A DNA stretch of 16,600 nt from an uncultured Bacilli bacterium (lineage in GTDB: Bacteria; Bacillota_I; Bacilli_A; RF39; UBA660): the NCBI GenBank assembly GCA_947624915.1, contig CANQMF010000017.1:1-16600 (forward strand). Direction: 5' to 3'. Shown one piece after another: positions 6,734 to 14,869 of the stretch (position 1 is its first letter; each line of letters opens with the position of its first letter). The notes under the pieces are model-generated. The model ran no database searches. It was given only the letters and a program-made list of their open reading frames with translations, and had not been told where the DNA came from. Both the position numbers and the translations under genes were made by a program.

Positions 6734-6756
6734 TTTTATTTAAGGAGAAATAAAGC

Positions 6757-7029
6757 ATGGATAATATGTATGTTGATTACAAACTTAGCACTAGACTTGG
6801 AAAAAAGTTTCAAGATGAAGCTTCTGATTTGAAAAAAATATTATGTGATATTGATAAAATACAATCACAATTAAAAGTAGTTGGTAAATTAGAAGATGAT
6901 AAGTATATTCAAAAAATTAATTGTGGGAAAAAAATAATGATGATACTATCTGATGCAGTTCAAGAAACTGGTGACTTTTTGGTTAATGTTTCTGAAGCAC
7001 ATGAAAAGGTTTTGAATAGTCAACATTAG
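6757..7029 (+). CDS. Small helical WXG100-like protein without the WXG turn
   Basis: The 90-residue protein starts 9 nt after AAGGAG. It is nearly all helix. Two long amphipathic segments (about 10-42 and 50-88) are separated by a short break near Gly43, the helical-hairpin plan of WXG100 proteins, but no Trp-x-Gly is present. In T7SSb systems such proteins act as partners of a WXG100 protein or as chaperones for LXG toxins. Its place directly before a canonical WXG100 gene suggests the two products form a dimer. No secretion-type Tyr-x-x-x-Asp/Glu motif is clear at the C-terminus. The family assignment rests on size, helix pattern and neighbourhood. Confidence 0.65.
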   Translation: MDNMYVDYKLSTRLGKKFQDEASDLKKILCDIDKIQSQLKVVGKLEDDKYIQKINCGKKIMMILSDAVQETGDFLVNVSEAHEKVLNSQH

Positions 7030-7050
7030 TAGATAGAAGTATGGTGATTT

Positions 7051-7314
7051 ATGAATAATGGTGGTTTAACTTATTTAGAGATAACTTCTTTAGCAAGTCA
7101 ATTAAAAAGTTCGTTGGGTAAGTTAGAAGAACTTATGTCCATACTAAAAGATGAAGATTATGTTAGAATTGGTGATGGGGGAGATGTTTGGACTGGCGAT
7201 GTAGCAACTATGGCTAAGCAAACATTTGAGGAATTGGTTGTTAAATTTCCAGATTTTGTTGATTCGGTAAGTGATTATGCTGACTACTTAGTTAGTGTAG
7301 TTGCGGTAAGATAA
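7051..7314 (+). CDS. WXG100-family type VII substrate/component (EsxA-like)
   Basis: The 87-residue protein starts after GGTGAT. Helix 1 (about 8-33) runs to a turn with Val-Trp-Thr-Gly (WTG at 47-49), followed by helix 2 with the usual pattern (AKQTFEELVVKFPDFVDSVSDYADYL). This is the WXG100 signature, so the protein should form a four-helix dimer and be exported by or activate the EssC motor. The C-terminus is short and lacks the typical Tyr-x-x-x-Asp/Glu export motif, which could instead come from its partner. Its stop is 17 bp ahead of the DUF4176 start, and the next gene's AGGAGG lies in that gap. Confidence 0.88.
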   Translation: MNNGGLTYLEITSLASQLKSSLGKLEELMSILKDEDYVRIGDGGDVWTGDVATMAKQTFEELVVKFPDFVDSVSDYADYLVSVVAVR

Positions 7315-7331
7315 TGGTAGGAGGATTTTTT

Positions 7332-7871
7332 ATGAATAATGAAATAGGAGAAAAGTTTTTACCAATTGGTACCGTTGTAATGTTAAAAGGGGGTACAAAA
7401 AGAGCAATGATTACAGGTTTTTGCTCTGTAGCTCAGGATGATAGTCAAAAAACATATGATTATAGTGGGTGTCTTTATCCAGAAGGTTTTATTTCATCAA
7501 ATCAAATTTGTCTCTTTGATCATGAACAGATTGAAAGGGTATATTTTTTGGGTTATGTGGATGATGAAGAAACAGCTTTTCAGTTAAAATTAAAGTCATT
7601 AGTAGAACAGAATAATATGAACACCATTCCTGTTGGACAAGTTGGTGCAGTATCGTCTCCCGATATGGCACCAGTAGACGCCGCATCAATGCCAGCAGAT
7701 ACAATGCCAGTAAGTCCTGTATCTGAAATGCCTAGTGTTGAACCAGTAATGCCAGAGATGCCACCAGTAGATGTTGCACCAATGCCAGCAGATACAATGC
7801 CTATGAGTCCTGTATCTGAAATACCTGAGCCAATTGATCTACCAAACAATGATAATCAAAATATGCAATAA
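7332..7871 (+). CDS. DUF4176 protein with a Pro/Met-rich repeat tail
   Basis: The start at 7332 is set by a perfect AGGAGG (7319-7324) 7 nt upstream; the ATG at 7314, which overlaps the previous stop, is less likely. Of 179 residues, about 1-90 match DUF4176, a small domain found in T7SSb loci: FLPIGTVVMLKGGTKRAMITGF, a CxYP-type segment (YSGCLYPEGF) and ERVYFLGYVDDEE. The rest (about 97-179) is low-complexity and rich in Pro, Met, Val and Ser. It includes two 21-residue near copies beginning PVDA/PVDV and ending PVSE-MP/IP. There is no signal peptide or membrane segment. Its biochemical role is unknown; location suggests handling or quality control of small substrates. A terminator overlaps the stop codon. 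Confidence 0.85.
   Translation: MNNEIGEKFLPIGTVVMLKGGTKRAMITGFCSVAQDDSQKTYDYSGCLYPEGFISSNQICLFDHEQIERVYFLGYVDDEETAFQLKLKSLVEQNNMNTIPVGQVGAVSSPDMAPVDAASMPADTMPVSPVSEMPSVEPVMPEMPPVDVAPMPADTMPMSPVSEIPEPIDLPNNDNQNMQ
7671..7826 (+). repeat. Two in-frame 63-bp direct repeats in the DUF4176 tail
   Basis: Units at 7671-7733 and 7764-7826 are both 63 bp (21 codons) and agree at 55 of 63 positions, with 30 bp between them. They encode residues 114-134 and 145-165. The spacer also carries the same Pro-Met pairs, so the tail may have grown by slippage or unequal exchange. Confidence 0.9.
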
Positions 7872-7895
7872 GTATTTTATAAATACTTATTTTTT
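7867..7895 (+). terminator. Terminator overlapping the DUF4176 stop, ahead of essC
   Basis: AATAAGTATTT (7867-7877) pairs perfectly with AAATACTTATT (7881-7891) around a 3-nt loop, and T continues to 7895. The stop codon (7869-7871) lies in the 5' arm, so ribosomes finishing the gene would cover the hairpin. Confidence 0.82.
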
Positions 7896-7897
7896 GT

Positions 7898-7917
7898 TAT
7901 AATAATTGTAATATAAT
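7898..7917 (+). promoter_or_regulatory. Probable promoter region for essC
   Basis: Two perfect TATAAT hexamers lie at 7898-7903 and 7912-7917, directly after the terminator. No -35 fits well. The second would start transcription near 7924, giving a short leader before the essC ribosome-binding site AAGGA (7926-7930). Confidence 0.5.
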
Positions 7918-7939
7918 AAAAGAATAAGGATTGATGTTT

Positions 7940-10900
7940 ATGTTAGTTTCATTAGTAAAAAGTTCAAGAATAAAAACAATAGTAATGCCAAAGGATATTA
8001 TCGGTAATCATTGGATTACAGATTATGATGAAAATAATAATGAACATTTTTTAGTAAATATTGAGGCATGTAATGGCGTTTGGAAATTAGTTAGTAATGA
8101 AGATGTAGTAGTTATAGAAAATAATGTTGTTAGGGAGTTTGTTTATTTAAAAGAGTATTCCTTTTATTTGCTAAAAGTAAAACAAAATAATACTTATTTG
8201 TTATTATATTGTTGTCCTTTTTATGATAAGACGTTTAAACGTTATTATATTGCTCACGATCAAACGATTTCCATTGGAAATCACAGTAGTAATGATATTT
8301 ATTATAATAATTCAGGCGTTGATGAAGTTCAAGCTAAATTAATTTACCGCAATGGAGCTTTTATTATTATTGATAATAATAGTCGATTAGGGACATATGT
8401 TAATAACATTAGACTCCGTAATCAATACCTTCTAAAAAGTGGTGATGTTATATTTGTTGCAGGTTTAAAGATAATTGTTTTACTTGAAGTTAATACGCCA
8501 GTTTTGATTATCAATAATCCGGATAATTTAGTCAATTTACGAGAACAAACATTTAAGGAATATAGAGTTAACTCTTCTAAGGAATTAGTCCAAAATGACA
8601 ATATGGATGATATTATTAATGTTAAATTATATAAACCAAATGATTATTTTTATAGAAAAGATTATGATTATGTTGAAAATAAAATGGTTGATATAAATCT
8701 CAATCCTCCGAAGTTGTTGCCTGGGCAAATAATTATGGCATCTAATTGGGGATCCGGCCCTATGTTAACGACTGGTCTAGCTTCTGCTACTTTGGGGCTT
8801 ACGTCGGTTGCTAGTGTTATGGCACAAAATGGCACATGGCTTCAGGCTATGCCAACAATTAGTGTTAGTTTGGCTATGTTAGGTAGTTTATGCTTTTGGC
8901 CTTCTTTAACACATAAATATGAAATAAAAAAACAACAGCAGGCAAAAACATTAGCTAAACAGCAATATGATAAATATATAGAAGTAAAAAAGAGGATAAT
9001 CGAAGAAAATATTAAAAAGCAGAAAATGAATTTAGTTAATAATTATATTTCTTTGGCTGATTGTCAAAAAGTTATATTAGAGCGTAAGGATAATTTATGG
9101 TGTCGTCAGCCTGACAATGATGATTTTCTATTGGTTAGCCTTGGAATAGGGACATTACCAGTTAGCATGAATGTTCAGTTTTCAGAAGATGACAATTTAA
9201 CAGATATAGAGTTAAAAAGAGTAATATCTGATTTAAACATAGAAAAACAAAAATTAGTTGATGTACCAATAAATATTTCACTATATAGTAAAAGAATAAT
9301 ATCCTTAATTGGTAATAAAAAACTGAATAAAAATTATGTTGAGCGCTTATTAATACAATTGGTAACATTACATGACTACGATAAATTAAAAGTAGTTTTG
9401 TTTACTTCTAGAAGAAATGAACAAAGTTGGGATTATCTAAAAATACTTCCCCATATGTGGAGTAATGATAAGTCTATTCGCTTTTTTGCAACTGACATTG
9501 ATGAAGCTAAAGAGTTGGATCGCTATTTAGAACATGAATTTTATTTACATCGTGGTCATGATAGTAGTAAACATCCTTATTACTTGATTATTACAGATAA
9601 CATAACTAATGTGCATAAGTTGAATATTATTCAAAATATTTTAGGTAATAGTAATAATTTAGGTTTTGGTTTAATTATCTTAAGTGAAAAAAAAGAGAAT
9701 TTACCTACTGAATGTCAAACTTATATCAATGTATCTACGATGGGATCTCAATTAATTGAAGAAGGAAAGTCTACCAATTTTAAGATTGATTTTGATACAA
9801 AAATAAATATGTATACTTGTGTTAAAGCTTTGGCTAATATTCCGATTTGGTTAAGTAGTAATGTTGAAAATTTGCCTAAAGACTATGATTTTTTAACTAT
9901 GTATGATGCTAGCATGGTTGAACATTTAAATGTCATGAATCATTGGTTAAAAAATAATCATACATTAACTTTACAAGCACCAGTCGGTATTGGTCCAAGT
10001 GGTGAAAAAATAAGTATTGATTTGCATAAAAATAAAGATGGAGCTAATTGTTTAATTGTTGGACCATTAAGCTCTGGCAAAACAGAGTTAATTGCCACAT
10101 ATGTTTTATCCATGGCTGTTAATTATCATCCTTGTGAAGTGCAATTTATTTTAATTGATACCAAAAATAAACAATTGACTAATGCGTTTGATAATTTAGA
10201 ACAAGGTGTTAGATTACCTCATTTGGTTGGAACGATATCAGAATTAACTAATAATGAAATGACTCGCTTTCTTACATCGATAAATTTAGAATTAAAGAAA
10301 CGTCAGCACAATTTCAGTAAAGCTGGTGACCTAGTAAATGAGAGTACTATTGATATATATAAATACCAAGAATTATATAATAAAGGAATTGTTAAAGAGA
10401 ACATTTCACATTTATTTATTATATGTGATGATTTCGACGACTTAGAAAACAATGAACCGACTTTTGCCCAACAATTAGTCAATATGTCTAAAGTTGGTTA
10501 TTTGTTTGGAATACACGTAATACTTTCAATGACTAATTCGTTAAATATAATTCATAATTATGCGTTAAATAGTAATTGCTTGGTAATTGATCTATATGAT
10601 ATAGAAGATACTTATGGTAATAATTTAAAAAATTGGGGTTATTTTCGTTTGAAAAAACAAGATGAAGTGTTAGCTTCGGGAAAATTAGCTGGCTGTAGGC
10701 TAAAGTATTTACCTTGCTCTCAATTAAAGAAAGTGATTAATACTACTATTGATTTTATTGATAATGTTGGAACAGTTTTTAAAAGAGCTAATTGTGACGA
10801 GGATGTTAGCCAAGGAAAAGTCACTGGCGATATTTTAAATAATGTAGTAACCCATTTATTTAATATGGCTAGAGAAAATAATATTAATATAAAACCGTTA

Positions 10901-12484
10901 TGGTTAAATAGTCTTTCCGAATATATTATTATTGCTAATTTAATACGTAAATATCATATTGAACATGATGATACTTTGGTAGCGCCTATTATTGGGGAGT
11001 ATGACGATATTTTAAATCAAAAAAGAGGTGCTCTACGGATTAATTTCACTTTAGGAGGAAATACTGTCATATATAGTGTTGATGAAAGTGATAAAGAGCA
11101 ACTTATTAGTTCTATGCTTTTCTCCTCTATGTATTTATATACACCAGAGGAATTAAATTATTATATTTTAGACTTTGGCTCTGGCTTTTTAGAAAATTTT
11201 CAATTAAGTCCACTTATAGGAGATATAGTAAATAGTAGTGATAAAATTGGAAATTTATATAAGATGTTAAGACATAAACTTGAAGAACGTAAAAAAAAGT
11301 TTGTAATTAATGATACTAAAAAAATTTTACCTGCTATAGTTGTCATTATTAATAATTTTAATCTATATGAAAATATTTATTCTTTGTATGAAGAAAAGTT
11401 TTTATCTTTTGTACAAGAAGGCTATAAATACGGAATTTATTTTGTAATAACTTGTAATGGACAACAGGATATTCCTATTAAAATTCGTTATTGTTTTAAA
11501 CAACAATTTGTTTTAAAGCAAGATAGTGAGATGGATTATATCAGCATTTTAGGTAATATTAATCATATTTATCCTAGTCCAATAAAGGGTCGTGGTATAA
11601 CAAAATTAGATGAAATGGTATGTGAGTTTCAGACAGCTTATTGTTCTCCTCAAAAGAAAGAAAAAGTTAAATTTATTCAGGAACAATGTGCAAGTTGTTT
11701 TAAAGAGTATGGGAGAAAAGCTGAAACTATACCAATGCTTCCTGAACATCTTTCATTTAAAGATGTTAGAGCTGAACTTGGTAAGAGTGATGCTATGGTA
11801 ATCGGTTATAATGAAGAAACTTTAGATATTGTAAAATATGATTTTTCTCACCGACCATTAACAATTATTACCAGTGAAGAACTATCATTATGTGCTAATT
11901 TTGTCAAACCATTAATTAAACAATTTGCTTATCTTAATAGAACTGATGTTGTGGTTATTGATGCAGAAGATTTACAGTTAGCTAAAGATATGGGAAATTT
12001 AAAATATATTAATGATAATTTTGAACATAATTTTATTGAGTTAAATCGGCTTATTAATCAATATTATGATATTTACGTTCATAATAGTTTTGATAAAGAT
12101 AGTTTAAATAGCGAACGACCAGTAACTGTCTTTATATGTGGCTTAGAAAGTTTTGAAAAAAGATTAAGTTTAAAAAATAAAAAACTTTTGCCTGAATTAT
12201 TTAGTCGTGCTAAAGATATAGGTATTGTCAATTTTATTATTACTGATAGTATTGATAAAATTGAAAAGTTTAAAATGGAAGAATGGTACAATAATAATAT
12301 TAACCGTACAACTGGTATTTGGGTTGGTAATGGTTTAGAGGAACAATTAGCTATAAAAATATATAGTATGGTCAATAATATAAAAGGTGATATACCAGAT
12401 AATTATTGTTACGTTATAGCCCGTGGAAGGGCAATCTTAACGCAATATATTGAAGATTTTAATACAATAGATGATAAAAAATAA
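7940..12484 (+). CDS. essC: Divergent EssC/YukBA-type FHA-FtsK protein of type VII secretion
   Basis: The ATG at 7940 sits 9 nt after AAGGA; TTG 7931 and ATG 7934 are too close. The 1514-residue size and order match EssC, the T7SSb motor: two FHA-like domains (about 1-90 and 95-175), two membrane helices (about 274-296 and 302-322), a charged coiled linker (to about 363), then three FtsK/SpoIIIE-like domains. D1 (about 685-930) keeps a P-loop, GPLSSGKT (708-715), but its Walker B is CDDFDDL (829-835) where EssC has SDEFAEL, the KGGG loop is T-K-N-K, and the RIGRSLGIH segment is KVGYLFGIH (851-859). D2 (about 1015-1235) and D3 (about 1285-1514) have lost the P-loop Gly and Ser/Thr residues. 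The second FHA lacks the phosphate-binding Arg, Ser and His. Secretion function is plausible but altered. Confidence 0.88.
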   Translation: MLVSLVKSSRIKTIVMPKDIIGNHWITDYDENNNEHFLVNIEACNGVWKLVSNEDVVVIENNVVREFVYLKEYSFYLLKVKQNNTYLLLYCCPFYDKTFKRYYIAHDQTISIGNHSSNDIYYNNSGVDEVQAKLIYRNGAFIIIDNNSRLGTYVNNIRLRNQYLLKSGDVIFVAGLKIIVLLEVNTPVLIINNPDNLVNLREQTFKEYRVNSSKELVQNDNMDDIINVKLYKPNDYFYRKDYDYVENKMVDINLNPPKLLPGQIIMASNWGSGPMLTTGLASATLGLTSVASVMAQNGTWLQAMPTISVSLAMLGSLCFWPSLTHKYEIKKQQQAKTLAKQQYDKYIEVKKRIIEENIKKQKMNLVNNYISLADCQKVILERKDNLWCRQPDNDDFLLVSLGIGTLPVSMNVQFSEDDNLTDIELKRVISDLNIEKQKLVDVPINISLYSKRIISLIGNKKLNKNYVERLLIQLVTLHDYDKLKVVLFTSRRNEQSWDYLKILPHMWSNDKSIRFFATDIDEAKELDRYLEHEFYLHRGHDSSKHPYYLIITDNITNVHKLNIIQNILGNSNNLGFGLIILSEKKENLPTECQTYINVSTMGSQLIEEGKSTNFKIDFDTKINMYTCVKALANIPIWLSSNVENLPKDYDFLTMYDASMVEHLNVMNHWLKNNHTLTLQAPVGIGPSGEKISIDLHKNKDGANCLIVGPLSSGKTELIATYVLSMAVNYHPCEVQFILIDTKNKQLTNAFDNLEQGVRLPHLVGTISELTNNEMTRFLTSINLELKKRQHNFSKAGDLVNESTIDIYKYQELYNKGIVKENISHLFIICDDFDDLENNEPTFAQQLVNMSKVGYLFGIHVILSMTNSLNIIHNYALNSNCLVIDLYDIEDTYGNNLKNWGYFRLKKQDEVLASGKLAGCRLKYLPCSQLKKVINTTIDFIDNVGTVFKRANCDEDVSQGKVTGDILNNVVTHLFNMARENNINIKPLWLNSLSEYIIIANLIRKYHIEHDDTLVAPIIGEYDDILNQKRGALRINFTLGGNTVIYSVDESDKEQLISSMLFSSMYLYTPEELNYYILDFGSGFLENFQLSPLIGDIVNSSDKIGNLYKMLRHKLEERKKKFVINDTKKILPAIVVIINNFNLYENIYSLYEEKFLSFVQEGYKYGIYFVITCNGQQDIPIKIRYCFKQQFVLKQDSEMDYISILGNINHIYPSPIKGRGITKLDEMVCEFQTAYCSPQKKEKVKFIQEQCASCFKEYGRKAETIPMLPEHLSFKDVRAELGKSDAMVIGYNEETLDIVKYDFSHRPLTIITSEELSLCANFVKPLIKQFAYLNRTDVVVIDAEDLQLAKDMGNLKYINDNFEHNFIELNRLINQYYDIYVHNSFDKDSLNSERPVTVFICGLESFEKRLSLKNKKLLPELFSRAKDIGIVNFIITDSIDKIEKFKMEEWYNNNINRTTGIWVGNGLEEQLAIKIYSMVNNIKGDIPDNYCYVIARGRAILTQYIEDFNTIDDKK

Positions 12485-12532
12485 TAATGTAAATAACATT
12501 GAATTAGATTACTCGAGGATTGGTGATACAAA

Positions 12533-14611
12533 TTGAAGAAAAAAGATAAATTACTTTATATATGTATTGTACTAGGTTTTATTTTAAATATATTACTCTT
12601 TCCAGTTGTCGGTTTAAAACTTTTTAAAAAAGCCTCAACATCGTTAACGAATCTTGATGATATGGTAGAAGTTGGAGAAATTAATGTTCAATCTGATGAC
12701 TATGCAGATAAGACCCCAGGTAGTTGGCAAGTTAAAAAAAGTGCTGAATGGACGGGTAGAGATACGGCCAGCATAACTTTGAATGTTGATTCAAATGTAT
12801 ATTCTAAGGGAAAAGCTAAATATGTTATGTTTTTGATGGACGGCTCTGGAAGTATTTCTTATAATACTTTTGCTATATTTAAAAATAGTATTCGTGATGT
12901 GATTGAATATTTGTCATCTAGTGAATACAATAGGGTAGCTTTAGTACAGTTTTCAAACGAGGTTAGAACACATTTTACCTTTAACGATGAAGTTAGTCCG
13001 TTATTGATAAATAGAGTATATCAGATAAATGGTACGACTGATTTTGGAAATGCTTTTAATAGCGCAAAAATAATAGCAGATAACTATTATGTACATCAGG
13101 ACGACCGCGAACTTATTGTTTTATTTTTAACAGATGGTCAACCTACGTATGAAGAGTATAATGGTTTAGATAAATATCAAGCGTTTAAAGAAAGTCATCC
13201 GTATGCGACGGTATATGGAATACAGTATCAATATAATGATAATGTTACGGAAGTGGATGAGGCAATTAAAAATGTTAGTGATTATCAATTTCTAGCTGGT
13301 TCTACTACTTTAACTGATATTTTTAAACAGTCAATTGATTTCCAAATTGAATATTATGATAACTTTGAGATAATTGATTATATTGATAATGATTATTTTG
13401 AGGTAATAAGTGAAAGTGATATCAAGGTCGACATTGGAAATATAAAATTAGAAATGGAAGATGGTAGACAGAAGATTATATGGACAATGGGGCCAGATAC
13501 TTATTTATCTGGTGCTAATGTTCAAATGAAAATCGATTTAAAACTTAAACCTCAATATATTGATAGTAAGGGATTATATCCTACAAATGAAAAAGTAGAA
13601 GTTTTATCAAAATTACCAGATAATTCGGAGCAAAAAATAGAAAGTTATGAAACGCCAGTGTTAAAAAATTCGTATAATGTAGTGTATAATGCCAACTATC
13701 CAGATGGCTGTAATAGTTCGTACAATAAAGTTGAGGAGCATTATGTCTTTGAGCAAGTTCAAGTAACATCAGAGGAGCCTGAACATTGTAGTGGCTATGT
13801 GTTTAGTGGTTGGCAAATAGATGATAGTATAGAGCCTGATATTAGTAATGTATTTACAATGCCAAGTCATGATATAACGATATCCGGACAATGGCTTAAG
13901 GAACAAGCGATTATAGAACCGGAAATAACTAAAAATATTATTGATAAGAAAGAATATTATGATGTAGGAGATATTATTAATTATTTAGTTACAGTGAAAA
14001 ATACCGCTAATTATCAATTAAATGATGTTGTTGTACAAGAGAATAACAATAAAGCTATATTTAAAGAAGGTACTGGTTATACTTTGTTAGACAAAAGAAA
14101 AATAAAAATAGCAACTATAGAACCTAATCAAAGCATAAATATATTGGCTAGTTATAAGGTATCAGATAATGACCTTGGTACAATAATTAATGAGGTTGAA
14201 ATTATCGATGCAAAAGGGCAACCAAATTATGTATTAAATAAAGAAAAAGAATATAAGGCTACAGACAGTTTTAATATCTTATCAAGTTTAACTATATGTA
14301 AGAAAGTTGATGGAATAAGTGATACAGCTGTACCTTTTCAAGTTCATATAACGGCAACAGGATATGATACATGGCTGTTAATAAAAAAAGATGAGTGTAG
14401 AAGTATCCATCTAAGGGAAAATCAATATCAAATAGAAGAGGTAATAAATCAAGACTATGTACTCGAAGATATCGAGGGAGATATTACGATTAATAATGGT
14501 ACATTAAATGTTGAACCCAATTCGACATATAGTATTACATTTAAAAATAAATATAAAACTATAGGTTATTTTCATAATTTTGGAAACAAAAAAAATATAC
14601 TAACACCTTAA
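12533..14611 (+). CDS. VWA-domain surface protein with InlB-repeat and DUF11-like domains
   Basis: The start is TTG at 12533 (MKKKDKLLY), behind GAGGAT and GGTGAT. Of 692 residues, 8-30 form an N-terminal membrane helix or signal anchor. A von Willebrand A domain (about 95-260) has a complete metal site: DGSGS (103-107), Thr168/169 and TDGQP (Asp201). After a beta-rich segment come an InlB/Listeria-Bacteroides-type repeat (about 380-454, ending VFSGW...FTMPSHDITISGQW), a DUF11-like domain (about 463-570, YDVGDIINYLVTVKNTA) and a C-terminal beta domain ending in IGYFHNFGNKK. No LPXTG motif or C-terminal membrane helix is present, so N-terminal anchoring is likely. The 48-bp gap after essC holds no terminator, so it is probably co-transcribed with essC. 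Likely an adhesion or surface-display protein; a secretion link is inferred. Confidence 0.85.
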   Translation: MKKKDKLLYICIVLGFILNILLFPVVGLKLFKKASTSLTNLDDMVEVGEINVQSDDYADKTPGSWQVKKSAEWTGRDTASITLNVDSNVYSKGKAKYVMFLMDGSGSISYNTFAIFKNSIRDVIEYLSSSEYNRVALVQFSNEVRTHFTFNDEVSPLLINRVYQINGTTDFGNAFNSAKIIADNYYVHQDDRELIVLFLTDGQPTYEEYNGLDKYQAFKESHPYATVYGIQYQYNDNVTEVDEAIKNVSDYQFLAGSTTLTDIFKQSIDFQIEYYDNFEIIDYIDNDYFEVISESDIKVDIGNIKLEMEDGRQKIIWTMGPDTYLSGANVQMKIDLKLKPQYIDSKGLYPTNEKVEVLSKLPDNSEQKIESYETPVLKNSYNVVYNANYPDGCNSSYNKVEEHYVFEQVQVTSEEPEHCSGYVFSGWQIDDSIEPDISNVFTMPSHDITISGQWLKEQAIIEPEITKNIIDKKEYYDVGDIINYLVTVKNTANYQLNDVVVQENNNKAIFKEGTGYTLLDKRKIKIATIEPNQSINILASYKVSDNDLGTIINEVEIIDAKGQPNYVLNKEKEYKATDSFNILSSLTICKKVDGISDTAVPFQVHITATGYDTWLLIKKDECRSIHLRENQYQIEEVINQDYVLEDIEGDITINNGTLNVEPNSTYSITFKNKYKTIGYFHNFGNKKNILTP

Positions 14612-14695
14612 ACTTTCATGTTGGATTATAGCATAGTGACGAATTTTATAATTGTTTCCATTTGGTCAAATAGTAACTAATAAATATATATATAA

Positions 14696-14790
14696 ACAAA
14701 AGAAGTTGCCCCCTGAGCAACTTCCATAAAAGAATAAAAAGGGGTTGGCTAGTGTGATACTAGCTCCAATCCGGGAATTCCGAATTGGTA
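14696..14790 (-). ncRNA. Candidate small RNA, about 95 nt, three hairpins
   Basis: Read on the minus strand from about 14790, the transcript holds three parts. Hairpin 1 (14788-14766) has a 9-bp stem, CCAATTCGG/CCGGATTGG, around AATTC. Hairpin 2 (14764-14748) has a 6-bp stem, GCTAGT/ACTAGC, one base later. After a C-then-U-rich linker (CCCC at 14744-14741 then TTTTT) comes a terminator with GAAGTTGC/GCAACTTC (14724-14717 and 14709-14702), loop TCAGGGG and a T tail. The loop can pair with the CCCCU linker, which could form a pseudoknot or act as a C-rich seed against GGGG-type ribosome-binding sites, as in some Firmicutes sRNAs. No ORF fits. I do not recognise a known family. Confidence 0.6.
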
Positions 14791-14796
14791 CTTCAT

Positions 14797-14825
14797 ATAC
14801 TAATCTAAAATGAAATAATTGTCAA
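14797..14825 (-). promoter_or_regulatory. Promoter of the candidate small RNA
   Basis: On the minus strand a perfect TTGACA (14825-14820), a 17-bp spacer and TAGTAT (14802-14797) predict a start at about 14790, directly before hairpin 1. Confidence 0.65.
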
Positions 14826-14869
14826 GCATTTTTTCAAAACTTTTACTATTTTGTAGAATTTTAGCGAAC

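Noticed and set aside
7671..7826. CRISPR-like array
   Set aside because: There are only two 63-bp units, in frame inside a coding gene and coding for similar peptides.
7580..7849. Minus-strand reading frame opposite the DUF4176 tail
   Set aside because: It is a mirror of the Pro/Met-rich repeats, has no ribosome-binding site, and its composition follows from the repeat on the other strand.
12079..12375. Minus-strand reading frame inside essC
   Set aside because: It lies wholly within a conserved-order coding gene and has no promoter or Shine-Dalgarno.
14702..14724. Hairpin as a rightward terminator of the VWA gene
   Set aside because: On the plus strand it is followed by CATAAAAG with no T run; the T tract is on the minus strand, which fits the small RNA.
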